64,000 bases of DNA from Arctopsyche grandis (lineage: Eukaryota; Arthropoda; Insecta; Trichoptera; Hydropsychidae): assembly GCF_051622035.1 (NCBI RefSeq), contig NC_135362.1, positions 11,287,501 through 11,351,500 of the forward strand. Reading direction: 5' to 3'. Both the position numbers and the translations under genes were made by a program. Numbering within the stretch: position 1 is the stretch's first letter; each line of letters opens with the position of its first letter. The notes beneath the pieces were generated by a model that was not told the DNA's origin, ran no database searches, and was given only the letters and a program-made list of their open reading frames with translations. This document shows positions 42,111 through 55,479 of this stretch, piece after piece.

Positions 42111-45100
42111 ACATTTTTTTATTGTTTTCCTGATGTATGATGTTATTACGCTTATATTCTAACTGTATATACAATATATGAATATTTTTTTTATTTCAAT
42201 TGAAATATTTCACTTGTGATAATATTTGTTGTACCATATCACAATGTATAACGTTTTCTTTCTTTGTATATACACATACATACTGTGTTTGAAAAATATT
42301 TTATTATGCTATTTTATTGTCTATAATGTATTCCACATCACACGTGTTCTGCTATGTGCTTACAGAAGCTAATTGTGAACTGGGAATATCGAATAAACGT
42401 ATTCACGATGTTTATTATCTAAACATGGAGCTAGTCATTACATATTTATTTTGTATACAGTTCCATTTGGAATATTTATATTCGTTCTATGTTCACAATT
42501 TGGTTCTGTATTATGCCTATTGGTATAAACAGCAAAAGCTTCTCATTATATAGATCAAATTTTTACTTTTCACATTTTGGATGTTCTCCTACTTTTAATG
42601 TAGGGTGTGCACTGAATGATCACGTAATTAACGTATATACCCGCTTGTCTTAATGAAACTTTCAACTTAATTTTGTGTCAAATGATAAAAAACTTTCTAC
42701 GTATATGCTTTTGGAATGAGTGTTTGTCGGAGGTTTTTGTTTTCGGTCATTCAGTCTAAAAGACGCCTTAAGATTAGGACGACTTTGCTACTAGTATTGT
42801 CTTCGTATTTAGATATATTTATTGCTTTAAAGATGGCCTCCATAACATTACCGAATGTTAATATATTACGTGTTTGTATGGTAGTATTATAAATTCGAAA
42901 TTATTTCCTTTACACATTTCCTTATAGAGTATTTTTTAATTAGAAATTTTAATGTCATTGTGGTAGTGCTTTCTTCTATTAAATGTTTATCTTTTTCGCA
43001 CCACATCTCAAAACTTGGTCAGACAGTGTCCAAACTTCCCTTCTCACAATTTATATGTATATGCTTGAATGCCTTTAGTTGACATTGTCGCTGTTGAATG
43101 TTTAGGTTTCCGTATTGGCAATCATTAAATAATGAAAGTGGATCGGTGATGTGTTTTTATCTACGTCCTATTTAATTTCGAAATCTAAATATGCATGCAA
43201 AAGAGAATATATAGTGGTTGTGAGTGCCATATTAATTTCGGCTGCGATAGATAGTATTTGATATAAAATTATCATCGTTAGTGACTACGTAATGGTTATT
43301 GAGAATGTTTAATCTTATATCGTGTTATAGTCTTCTTATTCATTGAATTGTTCCAAATAATGATATAATATTTTAATTTGTTTACTATTACAGCACTTTC
43401 TTACATCATAAAATTCTCCAATTTTGAATAGAATACAATTTTAGTGCTACAAAGAACTATTAACTAAAAATATTTATAATTTATTTTTTTATACTGGAAG
43501 TTTGTATACAATATATATGCCAAATTCTTTGAATTATACATATATACACATTTATGTTATATATGGTGATAAAAACTGTAAAAAACATCAAGAATGACGT
43601 ATAGTATTGATTTTAATGATTGATATTGCAGTATTTTATTGTATATTAATACATATATATTTTTGTATCCATTACGTTGTTTGACACATGATAAATATTA
43701 CAGAATTAATGTAATATCAAGTAAAATTTTGATTATATAAAATTTGTCACCAATCAATTGGCAATAGATCAAAAGATGAATTGGAAATATACTTCAACCG
43801 AGAGAGTTCTTACTATAAAATATGATATTCTATAATTAATGCTAAGAAGAATATAAAATTTTATATGTATGTATTATAAAAAACTTTGGCATATTAAATA
43901 ATGCAAAATCTATTTTATCAAATTGTTATTATAATTATATATATATAAAAGTTATTTCGAATATTAATAATTTAGTTAAAATTTATAATATCTGTATGTA
44001 TATTTTCTTTTATGATAGATATGTGTTGTATTTTAATAGTTTCAATTATAATTGTCAGAGAATATATTTACATATGTATAATACGTTATTAACATCATAT
44101 TTTTTATTGTAATTGTTTAGTTATTTTAATTTTACTTGTGTAAATGTGTCGTGTTTTCATAAAAACAAGTCATGACAAGTTAAGAGATTATATAGGTATA
44201 TTTTTTAATTCACGGTAATGTTATTTACCTTAATTATTCATTACTCAAAACACACGATAAATGTGTCACATATATCGTGTGAATTATTTTGCAATACCTG
44301 ACTTATTTAAAAAATTATCAGTGTTATATTTTAAAGTAAAAAAAATATTGAAAATCGACATGATTGTGAGTAATTTGAATTTCGACCAGTCGAAAATCAT
44401 GTATTTGTGATTTGATGGTGGACTTTATGGTCTTCCTGCGATTGTTTCTAATGATAATATTTAAATAACGACATTGCTAAATATTCGAAGCCTTCTTCCT
44501 TTAAGGTTAAAGGAATATTGTTCATAATGGATGAAATATTAAAGTACGTGTGTATGTAAGTGGTTTTCTGTGATTTTCCACCTCATAGAGCTGGCAAGAT
44601 CTCTAGTTTATACCCTGGTATGTAAGTTTTCGGATTTTCATAGATTAAGTCGTTGATTAATTGGATTTTCTAATGTAATTAATTGGTTGACAATTTTTGT
44701 TATTCCCTGAAGACTTGAATTCCTGTAATTTTTTCTAATTCCAAATTATTCTGTAGTTTACAAGAACAAGAACTGATAATTTATATATGTATTATTTTTT
44801 ATCATAATTTTTTAAAATATTGTTCAATATAAAGGAACTGGCAATATGAAACTAAGTAAATTTTTTCAATTGTTAAGTATAATATACAATATATATTAAT
44901 ATGTATGGAAATTTTTATGTATATTACCTATGTATGTATGTAACAGAGAATGCATTATGCTCTCTTAGCACTTACAATTTAGTATACATAATATAGGTAC
45001 TGTGCGTAATGAATACCAACGTCTTTTGAATATTGAAGTGAAATTTAAATGTGTATAATAAGGCTACTGTTGAAATTCGACGTCTTTTTTATGCCGTTCC

Positions 45101-45904
45101 GGTTCAATTTGTCAAATGCAAATTAGAAATTGAACGACTACTAATATGTTATACATATATATGTACATAAGATACGTTTACAATATTGTGTGTACAAGTT
45201 CACAAAGCCGAACAAGTTTCATTTTTGTTTTGATGCTAGTTAAACACCTTGTTTTATAAGGTTTCTATGAAATGGAGGTCAGTACCCGAATGACCGCATT
45301 TAACTGAGCCAAGGTAATTTTTTTATAGCATCAACTTATTCAATAGCAATTTCCGACTTAAATACATACTAAAATTGAATATATTTCAACATTCCTACTG
45401 ATAAATAGCAATACTTTTATTACATTTCCTACGTACACATTTGGTGCTTCAATATTCTGATGATGTAATTATTGAAATTGATGATTCCGTTAAAATGTTT
45501 CTTTCAAATGTGTGTGTGTGTGTTTAAGCCAGAACACATTTGCGTTTTGGTTCAATGTGAAAGAATTTTTGCGTCATTTTATGTCGAAAAATGATGCATT
45601 TGCTCATTTGACCTAAATTATAGATCTTATTACTAAAATAAAATATGTGATAATGAAAAATAAATGTGTAATATTTTTTGTAAAGTATCTTTAGATTGAT
45701 ATTATATGTTCTTTTTTCTAATTTATTGACAGTTCTGCCGACCTGTATATTTTATGTGAAAAATATATGAAATGTCTGTTAATCAAGATGATTTTTTTTA
45801 ATGTTGTTTTACAAATAAGAAGTTTATTTATTTTTTTACTTTTATTAAAATCTTAATTTATCTTAAAATACAAATTTATTTGAAAATCAGAATCATGGAA
45901 ACGT
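42111..45904. other. Long AT-rich region between the rdgB and WBP4 3' ends
   Basis: No gene was recognised over 3.8 kb. It is probably a long rdgB 3' UTR plus spacer. The frame at 42317-42553 has no motif. Confidence 0.5.
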
Positions 45905-47393
45905 TTAATCGTCGTCTAAACGTTGCCGAGTGTTTCTTTTGGCATTGCTGTTTATTTTGCGTTTCTTGAAATTTGTTTCTGTGGATTCGTCTTCAAGGGA
46001 AGTTATTTGTTTTTGTTGGAATTGTCTTTCGGTAGGAATTTTAATCACCGGGGCAACTACCGGAGCGTATCTTTGTTCTGGAAGCTGCAAGTCTACTTCT
46101 GCTATCCTGCAAAAATATAACAATGCAAATTTTAAATAGTTAAATTGATTCAAATCAATCAATTACATAGTGCAAAATATGAAGACATACGGAACAACAG
46201 CTTTCCAAGACCCATACGGATCACCTCCTCTCGGTAAAGGTCCAAATGTTTCCGTTTTAGGCAAAGCACCATCTTTTGATTTGAATTTGTTATGATTTGC
46301 ATTACCTTTAAACTTCTTTGAACTGAAATTTCAAACAAATATTTCATTCTTAATATATGTATATAATATATTTTAATAAAATTTTTAATATATGTATATA
46401 CGGCTTTGGAGGTTTGTGATTCGGCTTTGCTTTTGGATCTTTCTTTACTACTAATTCTGCCAGTGATACATAGCCCTCTGCAGGTGGTTCCCAAACCGTA
46501 TCTGAAAAATAATTTTAACGAGAATTTGTTAGGGGGTTGCTTAGATATGCATGCATGATAAAATTATAAATAAATAATTAGGCCAAACCATTAGTTTCTG
46601 TGTTCCAGTAATATGTGTGGCCTTTAATGGACTTGGCCTCTTGCCAAATTTTTTTTTTGGTGCCTGGTGGTGTTTGATCTACCGAGCTTCCAGCCGAAGG
46701 GTTTTTATTTACAGATATGGTATGTCGAATTTTATTGGCTTCAGCCAACTTCTCATTTATTATCTAAAAAAAAAAACATGGGTCATAAATGTAAAAATAA
46801 TAGAGCAAGCATTCGTAGGCAGCTTGCCAAGCTGTTATTTTATAGTAAAATTGATATACATGAGTGAGATATGTATGTGATTGCATCGAAAAGTTTTTGC
46901 AAATTTAGAACAAACCTGTGACGTGAGATCTGCGTTACTTTCAATGTCTTTAAGATAAGCCGCCATTGCACCTTTTTCCATTTTTGCCATATCTGCGTCG
47001 ATTTTATTTTGGATTTTCCGATCGACGGCACTCTTTTTATTGATCGCGGAGATTTTCTTTGCCACATTTTCCTTGTGCCGTTTTCCATCTTCGTGTAAAG
47101 AAACAGACTGCAAGTCAAATAGACCCGGTTACTTAACTGGCAACCGTGTGAAATATGATTGAATGAAGGAATTATAACTTACAACTTTATTGTCGGCGAT
47201 CCAACATTTGCAAAAATCGCAATATTTTCTAGCGTTCGACTTCCAATAGTCCGCCCTGTAATTTTAAATTCAAGATTTAGCCGTTTGTTTTGAAAATTTT
47301 TTTTATATTTATTTATTATAAATTTATTTTATATTTATTTATTATAAAATCTCATAAAACATACAATTATTTACATACTTACGCATCTCTCAT
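45905..47393 (-). CDS. WBP4: WW domain-binding protein 4 (WBP4 / FBP21), spliceosomal
   Basis: FBP21 is a spliceosome-associated factor that binds SF3B4 and SmB and acts around spliceosome activation. Seven exons join in phase: 47393-47383, 47255-47183, 47107-46916, 46763-46589, 46501-46402, 46322-46191, 46106-45905, giving 294 aa. The first exon codes only MRDA less one base. An N-terminal U1-type zinc finger follows (ADYWKSNARKYCDFCKCWIA; C16, C19, H33, H39), then a Lys-rich coiled region, one WW domain at about 128-158 (IWQEAKSIKGHTYYWNTETN, then TVWEPP), the PYGSWKAV motif equivalent to human PYGEWQ, and a basic C-terminus NTRQRLDDD. The human protein has two WW domains; only one is seen here. 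Confidence 0.93.
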
Positions 47394-48480
47394 AAACGTA
47401 TATATCAAGCAAATAAAAAAAAATCAATTGAAAGTATAAGGTTTACGTAAATCAAGAATAGAACGAGTGAAAAACGAAATTTGACTTTAATTATTTATTA
47501 ATAAGTAAATTGAAATATTGAATATAATTTTTTAAGGCAACACCTTTTAAATAATAACACAAAGATCAACAGCAACGATAGTTATATAATAATACATTTA
47601 ATTTAATATCAACAAGTGTAATTCATTTAAAACATCAACAATATATTTGGAAACATGTATATAATTTTTTTGTGTAAATTTATTTATGAACTATAATTGA
47701 AATAATTATAATTGTATTCAAAAACGACACACTAGATTATTTGAGCAAAAACTATTAAATAAACAGACAATATGTATGATTTGTAACTTAAAGTCTTTTG
47801 TGACGATTTAAACATATGTAGGTTTAAGTTTTTATATAAACTCCTAAATTTTTTTCAAACTAAAAAACAATCAAGAATACAATTTTTATTAGTTGATTAT
47901 TTGAAAATAAAACAGACTCACTTCAAAATTATTAATGTGTTAATTCAAGCAAAAGGAAAACCAATCAAAAGAGCATTTTAAAGAAACAATGCTTTAAATC
48001 AACAAAATTTTTAATATAATTGCAAGTATGAAAAATCAATTACACATCATTGGCAATTATGTATTGTTACATTACGATATCAATCGTTGGATTTGATGGA
48101 TTAAGATTTATATAGAAAGGTTTGTCTACAGATTGCTAAAAATTTGATTTGAAAACACAATTAACAACAAAATTAATGTGTTCTGTTGTCAGTCTCAACG
48201 AGTTTAAAGGGTACAATTTTGGTGTTCATTCTAATGACAAGAACGTTATAATACTTCCCTTAAATACATTATTATTAATAACAATTACAAAAGGTTCACA
48301 ACAATTAAACATCAATTTTTTTTAAAGATGAAAAGACAACATGTATAGACACGAATAAAATGAAACAATAATTGGATAAGTTTGCTCAATGGTAACATGT
48401 TTTTCATCATATTATGATGAAAAAGACTCACCAAAGAAAAATATTGGTTCCAATAAACCCGACTGAGATGTTAGCATATG
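47394..48480. other. Upstream region of WBP4
   Basis: AT-rich, with no GC-rich promoter and no gene recognised. Confidence 0.5.
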
Positions 48481-48488
48481 TACGTATG

Positions 48489-49866
48489 CAGTGGCGGACT
48501 GGGACTGAAATCAGTGCATGCCAGGAGTCAAAGGGGGCCCACCCAGGGTTAAAAAAAATTGTCCCCCCCCCCCCCATATAACAAAATTTTCTTCTTTCCA
48601 CCACGCTAAAAATCAAAGGAAAAAATAAATGAAATTTTCAAAAATGGGAATAAACAAATTTAGGTACAAGAAAAATGGCAAAAGCAAAATAGATCCATAA
48701 ATTTCATTGTATATTTCGTTTTAACCCTTGTCCTGGGTAAATAGAATGCATCATAAAAGAATGCGGCATAAAAGCGGCTTTTTCTTGGGGGGGGGAGGCA
48801 GGCAAAGATTGGTCAAATTGAATTTTTTTTCAAAAAATCTTTTTTATATCTGAATAAAAATGGAAAATATCCTTTACTTTATTGCATTATAAAATATGAA
48901 AAAAATAAGCTTATTTTTGAAAAAGTAATTATAAAAAAATATGTAAGAAGAGAAAAAAAGCGCCGCAGGCGAAAATTTTTTTCCACAAATTTTCACATGG
49001 TCAACATTAATCGACCATCAAACAGAGTCATCAAAAAACTATCAATAAACTTAATTTCTACCAACTGTCTTTTCACTTTATCTATGTACATACATATGTA
49101 CGTAATAACAATAGATAAAGTTTTGTTTTGTTTTTCTTCAAAGCACATAGCAGCGATTATTTTATTAGTTACCCAAAAGTAACATACATAAGAAATAAAC
49201 GTAGCATTCATAGATCCTTAGCATCTCATTAATCATTAAATTCAAAAAAATGTATAATACTTTCAATTAATGTCAATCGAAAATCGGGATTTTTGGGAGG
49301 GGGCCCCTATCCTATATTTCTATTTACATGGATGTGTCTAGATTAGGAATAGATTTTATTTAAAATTGTGTATTTAAATCTTACTATATCATCGAAGTAT
49401 AATCAAATGTTATTTTGAAAATATTAAGTAAATTTAAATCGCTGGTTGATGATGAATCGTCGTATCAAAATTGTTTTAAGCAATTCTGTTTATATTATTC
49501 ACGAAAATTTGTTTATTCCCATTTTTATTTCAGTAGTTAGTTGTTACATAGGTATTGGTATATACATAATATTAACGTTGGAAATGGGCCCGGCAAAAGG
49601 GCACACGCAAATGTTGAAACTTACATTTCGAGCATAATAAAAAAAGTTAATAACCGATCCTTGGGCTGTTAAAGCAGGTATTAGTTGTTTGTGTATATCG
49701 TAAGAAATTTATTTTGTTGAAATACCCAAACTTTAGGTCCCAAAGTTGCAATATCCTATAAATAGTTAAAAAGTTATTTAATTTTACTGAGGGCCCATAT
49801 TTTCTAACAGATAGTGGGGCCCACATGCCATCGGGCATGTTCGCTTGTATGGCCAGTCCGCTACTG
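48489..49866 (-). mobile_element. hAT-type MITE (CAGTGGCGGACTGG family), copy 2, inverted
   Basis: It starts CAGTGGCGGACTGGG and ends CCAGTCCGCTACTG, with a perfect 8-bp TSD TACGTATG (48481-48488, 49867-49874). It is nearly collinear with the reverse complement of 14140-15449, with an extra segment of about 110 bp at 48605-48780, and carries the same internal palindrome (49075-49121). No transposase is present. Confidence 0.93.
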
Positions 49867-49874
49867 TACGTATG

Positions 49875-52800
49875 TACATAATACGAAGAAATGAAACGAA
49901 ATTTTATAAGTTAGATTACATGAAAAGTGCATTAAAGTGAATACTGTTTAAATCTTATATTAAGCATAGACGAAAAAACCTATTCAAGTCTAATAATTAC
50001 TTTGGCTAAATATAATTTAATAAACAACAACACATAGAAATCATCATGTCTTTATAGTGAAACGGAAAAACATCTATTATACGAATTTAAAGGTCAAAAA
50101 TGTAATATAATAATAACGCTAATAAATTCATGTAACAACATGCAATATAAAGTATTTTCAATGCGAAATCCATACGTAAAATTGATCCTTTAATTCATTC
50201 CATGAGTATAGGTCACAGAGCAACATGTTTTCATCAATTGCGTTCAAATAATTGATCGAGATATTTTCAAATCACTGCCGCGCTTAATAGTTTTCTAAAT
50301 TTTAGTTTAAATTGTGCATTATATTATACATATATCAATACTTAAACTAATTAAAATGAGCAATTCCACTATGTGTTAATTAATACATGTATAATATCAT
50401 AATTCACGAGGCTGAATCGCTTATATGCCGACTTTGCATTTTGATATCAACATCAGAAACATAACGCGAAGTATAAATTAATATGATAACATTAAATAAT
50501 TTGAACATGATAGTAAATTAAGATTTAAATAAAAAAACAAACAAACGAAAAACACTCTGAAAACGTTTTATCAATATAATTGTATAAATGATATGATTTA
50601 ATGAATAGATAATATTATGTATATGTATATAATGGACCGTATAAATTGTTCAAATTGGCACATTAATTTAATTTTAGAATCAAATAAATAAATCTTACGA
50701 TACGAATGAGTGAAAAAACAGAATGAATAGGAAGCCTTAAATTTCAGTTAATTTCTAGAATGCTTTGCTCGTGGACATTCTAATATTTGAAGTGGCTACG
50801 AATTTGATACGTTTTAAAATGTCGAAGCGTTGAAACCATTTTGCGTCGTTTTTATTAAAACGGCAATATGTATTGTACTATTTATTATTAGGGAATGTGC
50901 TTCGAGGCTAACGGGCATTTAATGGTTTGTACAAACAATCTGGAATATAAAGCTGGTTAATCGGCGACTACGATATGAAATGTCTTCAACTATAATGAAC
51001 TAAACATTTTCTACACTTCAGCGTTGAAAGGACATTCGGCACTAATAATTAACAATTTGGTAATACGTAGTAATATCACACAAAAAATATAAAATAAATA
51101 AAAATCTTTGGTACACCGTTTTTGTAAAGCTTCAACATCATTTTCGACACCTTACAGTTCTTAAAAATGTTTTGTAAAATCGACTACCCTATATATTTCA
51201 GTCTTTTTATGGCACTATATAAACACAAGAGATCATTGGTGACTTTTTTTCCAGCTATTTAAATATATACCTGCAGCGGGTCCTACAATACTAGTGGTCC
51301 AATTTCTTTTTAATTACAGTGAAAACTATATGAATATGATTTTTTTATATACGTAACTTCAACAATAACTATCTTTCTAGCCATAAGATCGAAACAACCA
51401 CAAACTGTGGACACGTATGCACATATATTGAATGAATCAGTAGTATTTTCCACTGTGTGAAGATCAAACATTTTTTTTAGATAAACATGGACTGGCTGTA
51501 AGTCTAGCTGTTGGATTTATTTTACATTTACTCTACGAATTGACTTGGTAAATATACATACATAATAATGTGACATTTGTGACTTGAAAGAACATTAATT
51601 TTATAATAATTGATTGAATACAAAATATAGTAATATAATATTATATATACAGAGCCGAATAATAATTACAAATCAAAACATCATCCATTTTTTTAAATAT
51701 AATCAATTTCAATTGGATACTTGCATACATTGATTGACAAAATTTTGTTAAAAGATTTAATTTATTTAAGAAGACATTTTTTTTTAATACATAAGATAGA
51801 GTATTTTTTATCTTAAAATGAGGAGAAAAACATACATATTTTATTTATTCTCATTGTTGATAACATAAATAAGGTGTACATCATACACATCAAGAAAATA
51901 CTCAATTTGACACAATGATTTTTTGATACACAATCAATAAATCTTAAAATATCTCACTTTTTATTATCCCTTCTATTAATATAAAAATACATATTTTTAT
52001 ATATTAAATTTTTCATTTAATAATTTGACTGGATTGATGTCGATCTCTGCCTTTTATGTATGTATGTGCACATCTTGCTCTCATATGTATGAACGATCGT
52101 TCCAAAATGTAATAGATCAGTGCCATTCAATTTTATTTCCTAATATGTCTGTTTTACATCTCATTGTAACTTCATCTAATAAATTTCAAACAAAATTAGC
52201 TAAACTAAATAAATAACTTTGGTACCAATTTCATAATAATGTAGTATGTGTAATCGTGCCAAAGTCACTATATGTTGGCCCTCAAATATGATAAACTTTT
52301 TTCTTCAGTAAAAATACGACAAAAAACATCAATAATGTATTTTTACCATATCTAACTATCAAAAATTTCAGTCAGCTAAAAAATCTAACAGCTATCTGAT
52401 ATATTTCAATACATATGTAAATTTTGATAAACAACACGAAAAAAATATGTAATATATATATAACACAACAAATACAAATAAATTAACACTTACAATATCT
52501 AATTTTTGAAGATTAAATCTTCATAATCATAATAATAAAATACACGAAAATAACAATCTCTGAGCAGTCAGTTCAAAACTGATTATGTAATATTGATATG
52601 GCACAAATGCTCCAATCTTCAAATCCAACGTTTCCCAAAGTGATGTTTTCAAGTGAACATAACTTACCTTCTATTATATTATAAATATAATATACATATG
52701 TATGTATATATGTCAAAAAACAAAAATACTATACTCGTAAAATTTTACAATAAATATCATCAATTTGATTCTCAAAAAAAATATATATATATTTCAAAAA

Positions 52801-52983
52801 GTTGAAAAATAGAACTTTAGCATCTTTTATATGTAGTTAAACATGCATATGCTATATACTATATATATCATCAAATTTACTCCCAAACTGCATATCTTTA
52901 AGTATGATTATACTGTGCAGAAGTTTATTAACTAGCTAATTGCAATATATGTAATATATATCTGCAAAATTATATATTTTAAA
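49875..52983. other. AT-rich intergenic DNA
   Basis: Three kilobases with no recognisable gene, RNA or element. Short (AT)n and TATG-type stretches are scattered through it. Confidence 0.5.
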
Positions 52984-53518
52984 CAGGGCTATGGAGTCGA
53001 AGTCGGAATCGTGGAGTCGGAGCATTTCAAGCGGAGTCTGAGTCTTAAAAAAATCAACTAACTTTTATTATTATTTGATCGACTAATAAATTGAAGTTTA
53101 ATAATTTCTTTATAAAAATCGTGAATTTAAATTACATTATAAATAAAATCGTTAAATTGCACATATTTTGATGTGTTTTGGCTAAAACCGATGTTTCCTC
53201 TGTTTCATACTGTTTTTATTCCAATTTTTTTATTAAATTGATTTATTTGTGTATAATACACATACACTATGAATTTACTTACTTTTTATTTATACCTGTT
53301 TCATTACCAATAATTCAATAAATTGTCAAATATTAATGATTTTTTTTAATTCTATTAATTTTTTATATTTAAAAAATCACTATTATTTTTACTACTAATA
53401 ATTTTATACGTTAGAAAGAAAAGTCTAACTGAAATCGTTACAAGGTGGAGTCGGAGTTGGAGTCGAATCATAAAATAAAGCCAGAGTCGGTAAATTTTGA
53501 TCCGATTCCACAGCCCTG
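52984..53518. mobile_element. hAT MITE (CAGGGCTGTGGAGTCGG family)
   Basis: The ends are CAGGGCTATGGAGTCG and CCACAGCCCTG, with multiple GGAGTCGGAGT-type subterminal repeats. Flanking 8-mers ATTTTAAA (52976-52983) and ATTTTGTG (53519-53526) agree at five positions. It is non-coding. A fragment of the same family is at 5317-5570. Confidence 0.75.
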
Positions 53519-53943
53519 ATTTTGTGGTATGTGTGAAAGAAATGATTCTCAATTTATCAATTCATTACATATTCTGACTACTATATTTTGGGTATTGCAT
53601 CACACTGAAAAAAAAAAAATATTAAAATCATGATAAATGGGTTTGAATAAGTGAGGATTTTACTCGAGTATACTCTGAACAATTTGCAGTTTGATATACA
53701 GTTTGCGAGTTAAGAATACGATATGGTTTAAATTCTTCAACATGCGTTTCCGCACATATGTCCAAAGCGTTTGGGAAACGTTGGCCTCACATATAAATTA
53801 AATTAAAAATAGTTAAGTAAACAGGTCTCTATTCCGAGGACAATAGACGAGGTGATTTGAATAAATCTACCGAATACAATTTGTTTTATATATCGTGAAT
53901 ACTTTATATAACCCTCTATGGCTGTAAAGGCATCTCAGGTGAA

Positions 53944-54828
53944 TTACTTTACTTTACTCTTAGTCAATTTAAGCAGAATAGGATAATGCAGGCTCGGATC
54001 ATAGCAAGTATTACTTTTGAGCAATTCCACGTGTCTCTCCCATATGACGTCGTCGTACTTCTCACACTTGGCACAGGAGAATCCGTAAGCTTTCGACGTG
54101 CGGACGAACTGATCGAGCGTGTCGCCCCGCTGGGGAGCCATCACGAACGCGACACCACCCTCGCTCAGACGAGAGCCGATGGTGCGGATGAGGTCTTCGC
54201 GCACCTCATCGAAGAACAAACAATCGGCAACTAAAACGACGTCGTAAAGATTCGACATAGCGACGTCGGGAGCTTTGGTCTCCCACTGCAAGACGGAGCA
54301 GACGGCCCGGTGCTGAAGCCGATTGCGCTCGATGATGGCCCGGACATTGTCGACGGATTTCGAGTTGCCATCGGTGACGTGGACGCTGTTGGCGTTGCCG
54401 TATTTGGCAACTATGAGGCCGGCCATACAGGACATGCCGCCGCCTAGTTCCAGAACGTTCTTACTGGTGAATATGTGCAAGTTGTTTACTACATATATCG
54501 ATAGGGTCTCCTCTGAGGGCCACACGCATATGTTGCCGGTGTTGTTGAAGCCGATGAGGTCTTTGGCGGTCAAAGAGCGTTTCAGTTGGCGTATTGATAT
54601 TGAATGCGAGTTGTTGCGGGTCGAGTATCTGTGCCAGTCTCCGTCGGTGAAGACTGGGGCTAGTATGCCGAAGGAGGTGAAGCGGCGCACGGAGACCTCG
54701 ATGTCCGTGTCGCGGTCCTCGTGAAGCAAAGCTTTGGCGAGGATCTTCCAGCGTTTGCGGGCGGCCAGCTTGTGGGGGGGCGGTGGGGTCTGCGGCTGCG
54801 GCTGCGGCTGCGGCTGATGGTCCGGCAT
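53944..54828 (-). CDS. CAMKMT: Calmodulin-lysine N-methyltransferase
   Basis: This enzyme trimethylates Lys115 of calmodulin using S-adenosylmethionine. The 294-aa product is encoded in a single exon. Residues 4-18 are a Gln/Pro run arising from a GC-rich hexamer repeat. The conserved core follows: VSVRRFTSFGIL (46-57), GFNNTGNICVWPSEETLS (93-110), the SAM-binding motif I VLELGGGMSCMAGL (125-138), VTDGN, the YDVVLVADCLFFDEVRED segment, and C-terminal LHYPILLKLTKSK. These match human CaM KMT closely. I recall the vertebrate gene as multi-exonic, so the absence of introns here is a difference. A GC-rich promoter lies upstream. Confidence 0.94.
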   Translation of the reverse strand: MPDHQPQPQPQPQTPPPPHKLAARKRWKILAKALLHEDRDTDIEVSVRRFTSFGILAPVFTDGDWHRYSTRNNSHSISIRQLKRSLTAKDLIGFNNTGNICVWPSEETLSIYVVNNLHIFTSKNVLELGGGMSCMAGLIVAKYGNANSVHVTDGNSKSVDNVRAIIERNRLQHRAVCSVLQWETKAPDVAMSNLYDVVLVADCLFFDEVREDLIRTIGSRLSEGGVAFVMAPQRGDTLDQFVRTSKAYGFSCAKCEKYDDVIWERHVELLKSNTCYDPSLHYPILLKLTKSKVK

Positions 54829-55330
54829 CGGGAATGTCGCCGATCGCTCATGTCATTTACCTGATGGGAGCTCCACCCCCGCCCCGCGCTATCGCTATTC
54901 GATTCGATTCGATTCGATTCGATATTTTCGATCTGTCTCAGTCGAGTCGACCTGTCGTCTGCGCTCGCATGTCGTCCCGTCCGTCAGTACTCACATGTCG
55001 TCAGCGGGTGTGAAGCGAAATCCTCCAGGTGTCGCTCCTCGCCAGCTGTCAGCCTCAGCCGCCAACCGCCGACCGCCAGCCGCCTCAACCGTTCCAACTG
55101 ACAGCTTTGGCCGTAACGCACTCGCCGATGTCTCTCTATTGACGTTTTGCCAAATGTTGCCACACGTTATGCAATCGCTCGCCTCGCAGAACGGCGACTG
55201 AATGGCCGATTCAATCTTTGGTACATATTCAATCTGATAACGACAGAAACTGGCAATCTCTTCGTTTGCGTGATAAACAGATTTTAGAGACAATTCTGCG
55301 ACAATAATCGCAACATTCTTCAAATCACAT
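54829..55330. promoter_or_regulatory. CpG-rich promoter region of CAMKMT
   Basis: High GC and CpG content from 54780 to about 55200, with a pentanucleotide (ATTCG)n run at 54896-54921. Frames at 54995-55201 (plus) and 54991-55323 (minus) show no motif. A divergent transcript is possible but unsupported. Confidence 0.45.
54896..54921. repeat. (ATTCG)n microsatellite
   Basis: About five consecutive ATTCG units just upstream of the CAMKMT start. Confidence 0.9.
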
Positions 55331-55479
55331 CACATACAGGTGTGTTATAGCAAACGGGATACGTCGCAAAAGTGAATTGCTACCAGGATAACCAACGCTA
55401 CAAAAATCGCGTGTGCGGATCTCCCGGTGCACGAAAATTCGGCGTACAGAAAACTGTGCAAACATTATTGCGCGAATGT

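Noticed and set aside
54995-55323. Frames on both strands upstream of CAMKMT
   Set aside because: They are compositional artefacts of the CpG-rich promoter; there is no domain and no splice support.
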